A DNA stretch of 22,500 nucleotides from Chromera velia. Its lineage: Eukaryota > Sar > Chromeraceae. The stretch covers positions 39,085-61,584 of the forward strand of contig JAHBMJ010003557.1 in NCBI GenBank assembly GCA_018398765.1, read 5' to 3'. Position 1 is the stretch's first letter. Each line of letters starts with the position of its first letter. The notes beneath the pieces are model-generated. The model was not told the DNA's origin, did no database searches, and saw only the letters and a list, made by a program, of their open reading frames with translations. A program made the translations under genes and the position numbers. Below are positions 1 to 9,186 of this stretch, one piece after another.

Positions 1-1
1 T

Positions 2-79
2 TTCTTCATCTTGAACGACCTCGGCAACCTCTACGCCTTCAGACGTATACATCACGTGACCTCCACAAAACGATCATGA
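2..79 (+). other. Possible exon fragment in a second frame at the left edge
   Basis: Read from base 2, this stretch begins FFILNDLGNLYAFRR, with nearly every codon ending in C, the bias of the host exons here. It stops at TGA 77-79. It overlaps the proposed first exon of the neighbouring gene in another frame. It may be the 3' end of an exon of an upstream gene, or the true upstream exon of the 76-906 gene using a GT at 56, which would also keep phase with the exon at 300. The sequence outside the window is needed to decide. Confidence 0.3.
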
Positions 80-906
80 GTGATACACTGTCCCTCTTCC
101 AGCAGACGACACTCTCCAAAGCGGAGGTCAGGTTTCATATACATTATTGTGTACCCCAAGTGTGAAACAGATTCGTGCCCTTCCGTTTTCAAGGTCTTCG
201 GAATGCCCAAAACTTGGCCCAAAAGCACCGCTTGTCAAGCCTGATTGTCAAGCACAATGTATTTATTTATGTATGAGTTCTGTATGCGTATGCTTGCAGT
301 CCCTCACTGAGATCCAAAAGGCCAATGAAGCTGAGCACAGGTGAGACAATCACTGCCTTTCTGCAGCAACTTTCATTGGTTTGGTTTGGCGGGGAGATAT
401 ATGTCCATGGTGTTGTCATAGCCGCGAACGAACGCATTCCGGAGTTTGTTGCACTATATATTTGCTCTGTGAGTCAAATTGAATACAATGGGGTCGCTCG
501 AGGTATTGGCTGTGTTCCGCCCTGTGCGTTTTTGACGTGCAGCAACGAAGCTCCCCCCCCCTCGACCGTGGCTTCAGAAGAGGCCGACAAGATACAGATG
601 AAACAGATGTTTAATTCTCTCTTTTGTACGGAAGTACAAAAGGAGCTGGACCCCGCCCACACGATGTTCGCGAAGAATCTGGACAAGGTGGCCACGAGCC
701 TGACTGACGAGGAGAAAGAACAGTTCGTGGACCGACACAGGAAGACTGGGGCTGTCAAGATTACCTTTGTTCAGTACACCGAGGTGCGCATCAAGACAGG
801 ATCTTATTACGACTCGAAGATGATCAAGGGAGACGGCCGCGTCCTTAAAGAGGCCTGCTTCAAGGATTCGCAGTCTCACAAGCACATCAAGGTCACACAC
901 AAATAA
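76..906 (+). CDS. Small three-exon gene, unknown function (5' end uncertain)
   Basis: Proposed exons are 76-126, 300-340 and 543-906, with introns 127-299 and 341-542. Both introns begin GT and end in a CAG acceptor after a T-rich or mixed run. Reading phase is kept across both junctions, giving about 151 residues ending in TAA at 904-906. The last exon is highly charged (EEADKIQMKQMFNSLF, then SLTDEEKEQFVDRHRKTG and a Lys/His-rich tail SHKHIKVTHK) and favours C/G third positions, unlike the flanks. I recognise no domain, signal peptide or membrane segment. The start is weak: the frame is open upstream of ATG 76 to the window edge, so the gene may begin outside. The first donor (GAG|GTCAGG) is not a strong consensus. 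The 41-base middle exon rests mainly on its good donor (CACAG|GTGAGA) and phase agreement. Confidence 0.55.
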
Positions 907-1352
907 GAAACACGCAGATTCTGAACAGACCGTACAGACCGACCGATCGACCGACAGACAGACATGTAGCAGAGGCGGATGAGGGGGGAAAGAGAAGAAA
1001 AAGAAGGAAAGCAAATTTCTTTGTTTCCGTACACGTTTCATGGCGCTATTGAAGAAACTCAGACGGAAAAGGACACAAAAGACTTGAACCTACGGTCTCT
1101 CCTCTACCCATCTATTCCTGAAAACGGGGGCCCGAGCGCGTGTCTCTTCCTGCTTGTACTTTCTGAATGCCAACTGGAACAATTGTTGCGTTACAAAAAG
1201 CAACACGAGAAAGAGCAGGACAATGATCAACCAATTTGGGCTGATCCCATTCACGAACACGCCTACCAAAGTTCCCGCACGGCTTTGAATTTGAGTTCAA
1301 ATAAATTCTATAAGTATATAGATTTCATTACGCCAGTTTCATTGAGTGATAA
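907..1352. other. Intergenic, no gene seen
   Basis: This is the 3' flank of the first gene. Bases 925-963 are a GACC/GACA-type simple repeat. An open frame runs through 979-1386 on the plus strand, but its composition is unremarkable and it ends inside the foldback element, so I do not call it a gene. Confidence 0.5.
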
Positions 1353-1620
1353 CCCTGCAGGTAGCTGGGATTTTACGGGATTTTAGCCCAGGATTTTAGC
1401 GGATTTTACGGGATTTTAGCCAGGATTTTAGCGGATTATACAGGATTTTGCCCAGGATTCTGCCGGACTATTATTTTCCAGGATTTTAGCCCTATTTAAA
1501 TATAATCCAGCAGAATCCTGGGCAAAATCTCGTATAATCCACTAAAATCCTCGCTAAAATCCCGTAAAATCCGCTAAAATCCTGGGCTAAAATTCCGCAA
1601 AATCCCAGCTACCTGCAGGG
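1353..1620. mobile_element. Foldback MITE-like element built from GGATTTTA units
   Basis: The 268 bases begin CCCTGCAGGTAGCTGGGATT and end with the near-exact reverse complement, finishing CCTGCAGGG. The arms continue to mirror each other almost to the centre near 1480-1500, so the whole element could fold into one long hairpin. Each arm is made of degenerate repeats of about 10-12 bases around GGATTTTAGC / GGATTTTACG. There is no coding potential. The bases AA flank both ends and may be a 2-base target duplication, but that is too short to be sure. A full-length palindrome with no ORF is typical of foldback elements or of MITEs mobilised in trans. Confidence 0.85.
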
Positions 1621-2059
1621 AAGTTCCTAAAAAAATTAACCTAATTACAGTCCCCGTATACATTTTATAGGGTTGACTCATGTATTTTAAATATGTAGAG
1701 ATTCAATATAAATAAAACCATATGGTAAACAGTTGCTGTACAAACGCTATAGTGACGTAGTATAGTCTAGGCTATAGTACACACGTTGGGAACGTCGATC
1801 TGTGCTTGACATTAGAATATAGGAGTATAAACCTTATATTAATATAATTTTTTACTTATCGATCACTAGCATAGTGCATGCACCGTGCACAAGAAATTGA
1901 CTTTCAAACATTGGGGCCATGTAGAATTTAAATTTTTTTAATAGAATCGACCATAGATTCGCATGGAATCCTAGGCAGAATTTATACTTGGGGTATAAAG
2001 TCCTAAAGAATTTAAAACATGAATTCTAGCAATGAGACTAGCATGAATTCTGAATAAAT
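1621..2059. other. AT-rich intergenic DNA
   Basis: AT-rich sequence with scattered short palindromes such as the TGCATG/GTGCAC cluster near 1876-1889. There is no open frame of useful length on either strand and no recognisable RNA gene. Confidence 0.5.
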
Positions 2060-2328
2060 GATCTAGGCTACTAGCTAGGCGCCGGCTAGAGAAAAAAAAA
2101 AAAAATCCCCCTAAACTCTTTATTATTTTTTTTTTTTTATATCAGTCAAACAACTGTTGTTCAAGTGTTATACAACTTGAAGTATTGTTTGTGTGCTACA
2201 CAACTGTTGCTAAGTGTTGTTTAGGGTTGAAAAGTAAAAGAAAAAAAGAAAAAAAAAAGATCTCCTCAAATCGCTTATTTTTTTTTTTTTTCTCTAGCCG
2301 GCGCCTAGGCTACTAGTAGGATCTAGGC
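2060..2328. mobile_element. Second foldback element with inverted arms and poly-A/poly-T
   Basis: The left arm near 2069-2105 (GGCGCCGGCTAGAG followed by about 14 A) is mirrored by the right arm near 2278-2319 (a T run followed by CTCTAGCCGGCGCC and CTACTAG). The 9-mer GATCTAGGC occurs directly at 2060-2068 and 2320-2328, the arrangement expected of a target-site duplication. The central 150 bases contain CAACTGTTG palindromes and the short hairpin TTCAAGTGTTATACAACTTGAA near 2160-2181. There is no ORF. The family is not identified; it differs in sequence from the element at 1353. Confidence 0.7.
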
Positions 2329-2909
2329 AATGTATATAAGAACTCTATATAGACATAAATTTCTAGGCGACCTATAGTAGGCGACACACATGTAGTGATC
2401 TAGGTAGTGATAAAAAAAAAGAAAAAAAATCTTGAGAAGTCTAATGTATCTTACTTAAACTAGTGATCAAATAGAACTTAGCGTGTTGCAATGTAGCCAG
2501 GGTGTTGTTTTGTTGTATAGACAGATAAAAGATTAAGAGTGAGGCAGACGAGCTAGGAACTGATCTTAAATACAGTTTCTCCCATGTTATTTATCAAAGA
2601 AAACACATCTGACAGCAAAACCTACCTTTGCTTAGACCTTTGGCCACCAGGCAGGTAAAAAAGAAAAAAAAATCTTAACATGTTTTTTTTTTGAAAGATC
2701 GAATCACTGTGCGTTGCCAAAGTGCTAGCGTAGGTGCAAGACAAAGTCTTTTTTTTGGCTCTGTTGTACTCTGTTGTAATTTCAAACCTATTGTTTCAAA
2801 CAGACAGAGGTATTTACGTGTGGATTTTGAATATATATGCAATTCACTAGGCAGAGCCAAGTTAAAAGAAGCTTCGTTCTGATTCCACTACTACGTTCGT
2901 AAATCCGAA
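2329..2909. other. AT-rich intergenic DNA with A/T runs
   Basis: Contains several poly-A and poly-T runs, for example 2412-2430 and 2655-2692. Short overlapping open frames exist on both strands at 2675-3024, but none has protein-like composition or support from splice sites. Confidence 0.45.
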
Positions 2910-2990
2910 ATACCTCGGCGCGCAATGCGCGCCCACTCTCGTGCCGGGGGCCGGGGCCCAGGGCCTCGGCACACTTCGCGCGCCACGCTA
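2910..2990. repeat. GC-rich island with nested hairpins
   Basis: A sharp GC-rich patch inside AT-rich DNA. GGCGCGC-AAT-GCGCGCC at 2917-2933 is a perfect 7-base stem with a 3-base loop. GTGCCG near 2941 pairs with CGGCAC near 2966-2971 across a G/C-only core, and another CGCGCGCC follows near 2978. It lies about 290 bases upstream of the signal-peptide gene, so it could be promoter-related (inference). Confidence 0.5.
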
Positions 2991-3280
2991 TAACACGTAA
3001 TTTATTCAAATTAATATTTAACATTCAATTGTACATCCAAATAGGACGCCGGGGGCGATGAGACAGCATCATTCTGACTGAGTGAAGTTTGGGCGCAACT
3101 TTGGCGCACGATGACAGTTTGACTCTGGAAGGGTTCATGTTTATCAATGAATGATAATACTGAGAAGCAATGTGAGAGTGTGGATAAGAGGCCAGACCTC
3201 GTGACTGATTGCACTGTGAGGATTTACAGCTGTCCCAGGAAAATCTTCAAACTCTGTTGCTGAGCTTTGTGACTGCCTTC

Positions 3281-4127
3281 ATGTTTGTCTTCATCTTCAT
3301 GTGCCTTGTCGGTTGCCTGACCGAGGCAGCAGCATCACGAGCGGATCATGGCCGAGTGTATATTCCGAGAGGTCAGCTGATAGTCATACAGAGTGTGCTG
3401 CTAAGTCCCGCAATACTGCTCAATCTGATCTGTCACTTCAATTCATTTGTTTGCAGAAGTTGAGGGAGATAGTAAAGTTGCCCCTTCACCAGGAGAGGCC
3501 GGGGACAAAAGCTCTGACCCATCCCTCTCAAGCCTACCTGAATTTGGCATGCCGTCTCCCCTGCCACGGGAGATTCAAAATAACCCAACAGAGACGCCGT
3601 TAGTGCTGGCAGAGACAGAAAAAGAGACGGAGACGGCATCCGTCTCAGGAAGCGATGTGTGGTGGGAAGAAGGACGGTTCACCCCCCGAACCGACAAATC
3701 TCCTTCCCTTGTGGACGAGACACGAAGGGCAAAGCAGGGGCTGAGGAAATTCTTCAATCAGGCCCGTGATCAGCAAGAGACGGCCCAAAAGGGTGTCGCT
3801 TCTTCTCCTTCTTCTTCTAAGTGGGATGGTAGAGAGAGGGTATCGTTTGACTGGTCCAAGGACGATGCGTTGTGGAAGTGGTTCAAGTTGGGCGTGCGTA
3901 GAGTGATCAGTTTTGACGAGGATGGGACGGCAAAGGACTTTGTAGAGCCTCATTACCTGAGAAAAAGAGGGAGAGTCAGGAGGACTGCTTTGGCTGTCGT
4001 TGCACCTTTGTTCATTACCTTACTGCCGGTTGTGCTGCCTTCTATTGTACTAGTGACCTCCGCCTTCTATGCGACACACCTTCTGTTCCGATACCGCCAC
4101 CAGAGACAAGACGCGCCGCCGTCATAG
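3281..4127 (+). CDS. Two-exon secreted/membrane protein with signal sequence and C-terminal TM
   Basis: Exon 1 is 3281-3371, the intron 3372-3456 (85 bases; donor GAG|GTCAGC, acceptor TTTGCAG), and exon 2 is 3457-4127, ending in TAG. Phase 1 is kept across the junction, giving about 253 residues. The N-terminus MFVFIFMCLVGCLTEA is a typical hydrophobic signal sequence or anchor. Residues about 32-160 are acidic, Ser/Pro-rich and probably disordered (SPSSSKWDGRERV near the end). A Trp-containing stretch (DDALWKWFKLGVRRVISFD) and a basic RKRGRVRRT precede a strongly hydrophobic segment of about 30 residues (VVAPLFITLLPVVLPSIVLV). The protein ends in a short basic tail. This suggests a membrane protein with one C-terminal membrane hairpin or helix and a lumenal or extracellular disordered region. 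I recognise no family. The ATG was chosen because it directly starts the signal sequence. Confidence 0.75.
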
Positions 4128-6806
4128 AGCGACACAGCGAAGAGATTAGGTTGGGAGGTTTTTGCAGTCCTGCCTGCAAGGATGGGGGGGGGAGAGAATG
4201 AGATCAGAGGGAACACTCGTACAGTGAGGCAAGGGAAAGCAGGAAGAGATACCGAATAAAGGAGGAAAGCTTGGAGGAAATTGAGTTCTTTGAGGGCTTT
4301 CGGAGCTTCAGAAAAACCCACCAGCATACGTGCGCTCGTGCGGGTCCAGTAATGCATACAAGAGAGAAGAAGCGCCTTTGATGAGAATGTCAAACGGGAG
4401 GAGGTAGAGGCAGAAATACAGAAAGACGAAAAAGGAAAGCCAGCCTCAGGGCGAGTGCTTTGTTTGCAGCTCGCTTGTGGTGCTTTGCTGAGCAATGAGC
4501 TGAGCCACAGCTCAGGTGGGGATCGAATGTCAGAAGGGTTTGCAGTACGGATGGCTTCTCGATCCCCAACGAGTCTGCGTGCCCTCCTTCTGCAGCAGGC
4601 TGTGTGCCTGCATGCCTGTCTGTCTTGTCCTGTTTGCCTGGACCCCAGGTTGGCTCCTTTACGGGTCTCCTTTCAGCCAGGCAGGAAAGGAATTCAGACG
4701 ACCAAAGGGGGCGTGTCGATGCGCTTTCTGCAAAGGCCGTCGGTCGATGGAGGATGTCGGGAAGGAAGAATGGATGATCCATTCTTGAGTTTTCATTCCA
4801 GGAACTTCTTTCCCTTTCCACTCCTTTTCTCATGGGGACAGGGCCTTTGCAATTTTCTCGTCCTCTTCCTCTTCCGCTCTTTCCCGTTCACCTCCTTCTG
4901 TCACAATGCATTGAAGACAGGACACGGAGGGAAGTGTGAATGAAAAGGTGCAGCAGGCAAGAATTAAGGAGGGTAGGGTGCCATGTCAGCAGATGTGTAT
5001 GATAGATGGGTGACGGACAACTAGAGCGTCGTTCGTGTCTGAAGACAAATCGAAATTTTCGCCCCCCCCCCCCCCAATTTTCGTTCTGTCCAGACAGACC
5101 CCCTTGATTCAGAAGAGAGCGAGAGCACGACCAGTTTTCTCAAAGAGAAAAACCGGTAGAAGAAGAAGCAGATGCAGAGGTGAAGGACTGGAAGGGCAAT
5201 TTAGTCTGGAGCCCATATCTGCTCGTTCTCCTTTCTTCCCACACAAACGAATTAACACACGCATTTGCTGCCTCGCGTTCCCGAGATGTCCGGTTCTTTC
5301 TTCCCCTGCATTCTTTCCCCCTCTCCCTGGATCTTCTCACTCACTCGCACCGCGTTGCCGACCTCCGACCGTCATTCAAGAACTGAAAAAAAAAGCGTTG
5401 AAACAAGAAGAGAAAAGAGAGAAAGGGAAGCGAAGGGAATGGAGACGAACTAAAGTCGCATTGGAGTGTAAGTGTGGAGGAGGATGGGGAGACGAAATTT
5501 GAAGAGAGAGACGGGCTTGCTTGTGACTCGGATGGTGACAGTCACTCGCATGCACGTCGAAAAAAAACGGGTGGGGGGAGGGGAACTGCCAGTTGTTGCG
5601 TGCTTCGGTTGTCCGCCTGTCAAGATCCCGACAGTGAGTGAAGGCGTCGCAGCTGTGCATCGATTGGTTGAAGTTAGTTACTCTTCCTCCTGTACCAACG
5701 TACGTCGATTGGGGAGCCCCAGAGAATCGATCGATAGAAAGATCTGTCTGTCCATCGATTAGGCGTTGATTTGTTTGGATGCATGTTCTTGTTCTTTTCT
5801 TTTGGTGTCTTTCCCGCTGTAGTCTTTTGTAGGAAGTATTTGCAAGCGTCGGCATTGGCGTCTGCGTCTTGCTTCGTGCCGCGCTCCTTCTCTGTGTAAC
5901 CTTTTTGTTTGTGTATCCTCTCAATGTGGTTTGTTCACCCGAGGAGTGTGACAGAACAAAAAATGGAGAGAACAGGCACAGAGGGAGGGTGGGTGAAGGC
6001 AGGAGGGAGGATTGACCTTGGGAGCCGAGCTCAAAACCCCGTAAACACCCGAGAGACCTGCCTCGTTAGCACTGCATTCTTGTCTTCTTTTTGTGCGACT
6101 GTGTTCACAGTTGCTCTTCTGCTGAACATCTTTTTGGCGGTAGTCACGCCCGATCATTCGCGTATCATCTCTCTCGTCCTCTCGTATTGGTTGACGATAA
6201 ACCTTCCTTGCCACCCTTCCTTCTTCCAACCCACCCAAATGAGCACATGAGAGTTCAGCCCCCACTCCCTTTTGTCCCATTCTTCTGACTCTTTTGTTTT
6301 GGAGGCCTTTCTTTAGGTGGTGGGTGGTGCGTTGAGGAAATCATTTTTGAAAAGATCGACGAATCCAAATGGAGTTTTTGGTGGGTGTGTGAGTCTGTGT
6401 GTTTGGCTTTGATCAGGCTCATACGTGTATTGTAGTTGTTCTGGAAGCAAGGTGTCAGTCACCCACATGCAGTGTGGAGTTCTGTCTTGTACGTTTTTCG
6501 GGTCTCGGGATCCGTCCATCTTTTGTCAATTGTCTCTGAATTGTTGTCCATTTGTTTCGTTTGCACTGCCCTATATGAAGAGGGGTCATCGCAGAAACCG
6601 TTTCGGATCTGACTGGCCTTGAAAAGAAAACGGCGAGGGTTGTTTGCGTACTCAGAAGGTCCGTCCTTTGGCGTCCGATGCATACATAAAGAATGGCTCA
6701 GTAAATCTCCGTGACTGCTCGGTTGAGTCGTTTTGCTGTGCGTTACACTGTAAAGCAAGAAAGATCCGGTCGTCATGTAAGGCTTTTGACACTCATGTAC
6801 CACTCT

Positions 6807-6807
<1 letters not shown>
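4128..6807. other. Long gene-free stretch, purine/pyrimidine-skewed
   Basis: About 2.7 kb with many overlapping open frames on both strands but no frame showing consistent codon bias, domain signal or phase-compatible splice sites. Long runs are purine-rich (about 4130-4450) or pyrimidine-rich (about 4790-4900, 5230-5340), which explains the open frames. There is a C run at about 5060-5075. An unrecognised small exon or untranslated region cannot be excluded. Confidence 0.4.
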
Positions 6808-6849
<42 letters not shown>

Positions 6850-6865
6850 CCTCCCTCCTCTCTCT

Positions 6866-6908
<43 letters not shown>

Positions 6909-6955
6909 TTCCTTCCTTCCTTCCTTGCCTCCTTCCTTCCTTCCTTGCCTCCTTC
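6808..6955. repeat. Compound CT / CTTC microsatellite
   Basis: An (CT)n tract begins at about 6808, is interrupted by CCCT repeats near 6845-6860, resumes as CT, and changes to (TTCC)n at about 6905-6955. The Ser-Leu repeat frames predicted over it are artefacts. Confidence 0.95.
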
Positions 6956-7039
6956 ATTTCTTTATTTCTTTTTTGCTTGCTTGCTGGCTTTTCCCCCCCT
7001 TTATTTTCTTTCCTTCATTAATTTTTCGTTTTCTTAGAA

Positions 7040-7485
7040 CTGAACCCCACATCATCATCATCATCTTCCTCCTCTTCTTAGTGTAAGTTGAAGTAATATC
7101 GTTGAAGTTGAAGTAAAGTAACAGTAACAGTTAAAATAATAATAAATTAAAAATAATTTACATAGTACGCTTAGGAGTAACCAACGCTTTGGTAGTTGTG
7201 TTGCTTTGATATTTATTTACATTTTAAAACATCAAAAAGACTTTTTTTACTAGTTTTATTACTGAATAAAACAAAATAACTGGTGTTACATCTAGTTACA
7301 TCAAAGAAACACTTGTTATTAATGTGAACAACATTTGGTACCATGACCGAGTCACTCCTAACCGTACTGTCACTTAAAGTTAGCACTTCACTTAACGCCC
7401 CGCCTTGCTAGCTCAGGCGACAGATAGACATAGCGGGAAGGCCCTAAGGCGGAACATATCAATCAATCAATCAATCAACACTTAA
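7040..7485. other. Left part of the AT-rich island; possible retroposon 3' end
   Basis: AT content rises sharply after about 7040 and stays high to about 14470. Bases 7048-7066 are a CAT repeat. Bases 7390-7478 form a compact GC-richer block: CCGCCTT (7400-7406) can pair with AAGGCGG (7446-7452), followed at once by a five-fold ATCA tail (7456-7478). A hairpin followed by a short tetranucleotide tail resembles the 3' end of a LINE or SINE (inference; no body is recognised). Confidence 0.35.
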
Positions 7486-8010
7486 TTATTTTGCTATAGT
7501 AGTTTACTATCTAGTTTGTTCTATAGAGTTTGTTATTCACTGTACTAAAGTTCCATAGTGGAGTCTTTTTTAAATCTCCATAAGCCCTGCCAACATCAAT
7601 ATGAAATTGCTCCTGTTTTCGAAAGACCTAGAGTCCAAATTTTTATAGATGGCCTTTATCACCTTTCTAGCCTTGTTTAATCTGCTCATCTCACTCTTTG
7701 AACACCATTTTTATTGTTTTTTTGTCACTTCTTCATCCACATCCGCGTCCACCAGACCTTTCAGGCTCCAGCAGAGTTCATCCATTTTGCATATATATAT
7801 CCCAAACCCTCATCATCATTTTTATTTCCCACATTTGTTGTATGTGACTTGTTTCGTTATTAGTACATGTTTGTATGCTATGGTCACTACTTTTTTACAG
7901 GATGTAGAAGACGTGTTGAAAGACTTCGGAAGCAATGGGTCAAGAGAGTTCTGCAGCTACAATCTGGTCAGTCTAATAGTGGAACAGTAGAACCTAGAGT
8001 AGAACAGTGA
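7486..8010 (+). pseudogene. Degraded coding remnant, plus strand, unknown family
   Basis: One frame reads like protein over about 175 codons despite four internal stops: TAA 7546, TAA 7678, TGA 7699 and TAG 7861. It ends at TGA 8008. Parts have typical soluble-protein composition, for example HQYEIAPVFERPRVQIFIDG near 7595-7655 and VERLRKQWVKRVLQLQSGQ near 7910-7970. A different plus frame at 7649-7990 is open for 113 codons, but it is low-complexity and hydrophobic, so I favour the interrupted frame. No domain is recognised. It shares the frame and the stop-only style of damage with the chromodomain remnant 1.2 kb downstream and may belong to the same dead element. Chance resemblance in AT-rich DNA remains possible. 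Confidence 0.35.
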
Positions 8011-8385
8011 AAACTCTAATACACGGTACCTTCTCCCACGCATCTGGTAGGCATACTCTGTTTTTGTATCACCCTGGATACAGAAACGTCTTTTTTATAT
8101 AAGCTCTCCTTTCTTTAAACAACCTCATTCTTACAATGGTATTTGAATACTATTTGTATGACCACGTATCAGGTGTATGCATGCGTGCCTTGGTAATAGT
8201 TGGTATGCAAACTTATCTAAATCCCTGAGTACTTCTTGGTGAGGCGGTAACGGTGGTATTGGTGATAGGTTTATTCAAAAACAGTTAGGTGGACCTGTTT
8301 ACTGGTGCTTTGTAGGGTTTGGTGGTAGTGTCGTACCGTCATTGTGGAGCATATAGATGACGCTATTTCTACCAATTTTCTGATT

Positions 8386-8435
8386 GCGCATCCCGGCAAC
8401 CTATATAGCAAATATGGTGGTCTGTTGGGGCTCTC
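8386..8435 (-). repeat. Inverted copy of the 8756/8971 repeat
   Basis: This matches the reverse complement of 8785-8842 over a 38-base block (GCATCCCGGCAACCTATATA and onward to GGTGGTCTG), then more loosely at GGGGCTCT. With the direct copies downstream it encloses about 350 bases and could form the arms of a terminal-inverted-repeat element. Confidence 0.8.
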
Positions 8436-8755
8436 AGATGTTTAAAAAAATAAAAACATGATCGAGTTTAAACAAAAATAGGACATGTTTTGGGGATAAA
8501 AAATGTTTAGTAACACTTTTAAACCGGTTTGGCAACAAATTATTTTTTATGATTTCATAGCCCCCCCCCTTTGTTTTTTTCATACTGACTCTCATTCTCT
8601 AGATCATTCTTCAAAGTAAACACAGTTTGAAAAGCCTTTTTATAATAAATACATAAAGATTATCATGAGTAAAAAGTTACTAAAAACATGTAAAAACCCC
8701 TTAAGAGTGTTAGCAAATGCATAACAATCCTATACATAGGCTTAATTTTGCTATA
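8436..8755. other. AT-rich spacer between inverted repeats
   Basis: Very AT-rich with poly-A/T runs and one C run (about 8561-8569). No open frame or RNA gene is evident. Confidence 0.45.
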
Positions 8756-9165
8756 CAAAGTGTTCTAATTTTTTTTACTATCTAAGAGCCCCTTATATAG
8801 GCGAGCAGACCACCATATTTGCTATATAGGTTGCCGGGATGCGTGGTCTGCACTAGAAGGTTTCATTTTTTTTTAGGAAGTAGGTATGATATAAAAGGCA
8901 CCCACCTCTTTAAGTAAAGACTACTATTTTTTTTTTTTTTTCATTTCACGCAATTATTTTTTTAAGCATACAAAGTGTTCTACTTTTTTTAACCATCTAA
9001 GAGCCCCTTATATAGGCGAGCAGACCAACATATTCGCTATATAGGTTGCTGGGATGCGTGGTCTGCACTAGAAGGTTTCATTTTTTTTTAGGAAGTGGGT
9101 ATGATAAAAAAGGTACCCACCTCTTTAAGTAAGGACCACTGTTTTTTTTTTTCTCTATTTCACGC
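8756..9165 (+). repeat. Two tandem copies of a ~195-base repeat, period 215
   Basis: Unit 1 is 8756-8950 and unit 2 is 8971-9165. Both begin CAAAGTGTTCTA, contain AAGAGCCCCTTATATAGGCG, CTATATAGGTTG and TGCGTGGTCTGCACTAGAAG, and end with a poly-T run and ATTTCACGCA. Differences are scattered single bases. The second copy ends about 20 bases before the ATG of the chromodomain remnant, so the repeat could be an LTR-like or terminal element of that unit, or a promoter duplication (inference). TATATAG boxes in each copy could be core promoter elements. Confidence 0.85.
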
Positions 9166-9186
9166 ATAAAACAATAAATTAAAATC

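Noticed and set aside
4390-4943. Overlapping frames of up to 162 codons downstream of the signal-peptide gene
   Set aside because: Open in three frames and on both strands with ordinary composition; probably 3' flank of the neighbouring gene.
5035-5924. Overlapping open frames on both strands
   Set aside because: Driven by purine/pyrimidine strand skew; no consistent third-position bias and no phase-compatible splice sites.
6644-7037. Two overlapping plus frames of Ser-Leu repeats
   Set aside because: They are the translation of the CT/CTTC microsatellite; open in several frames and without codon bias.
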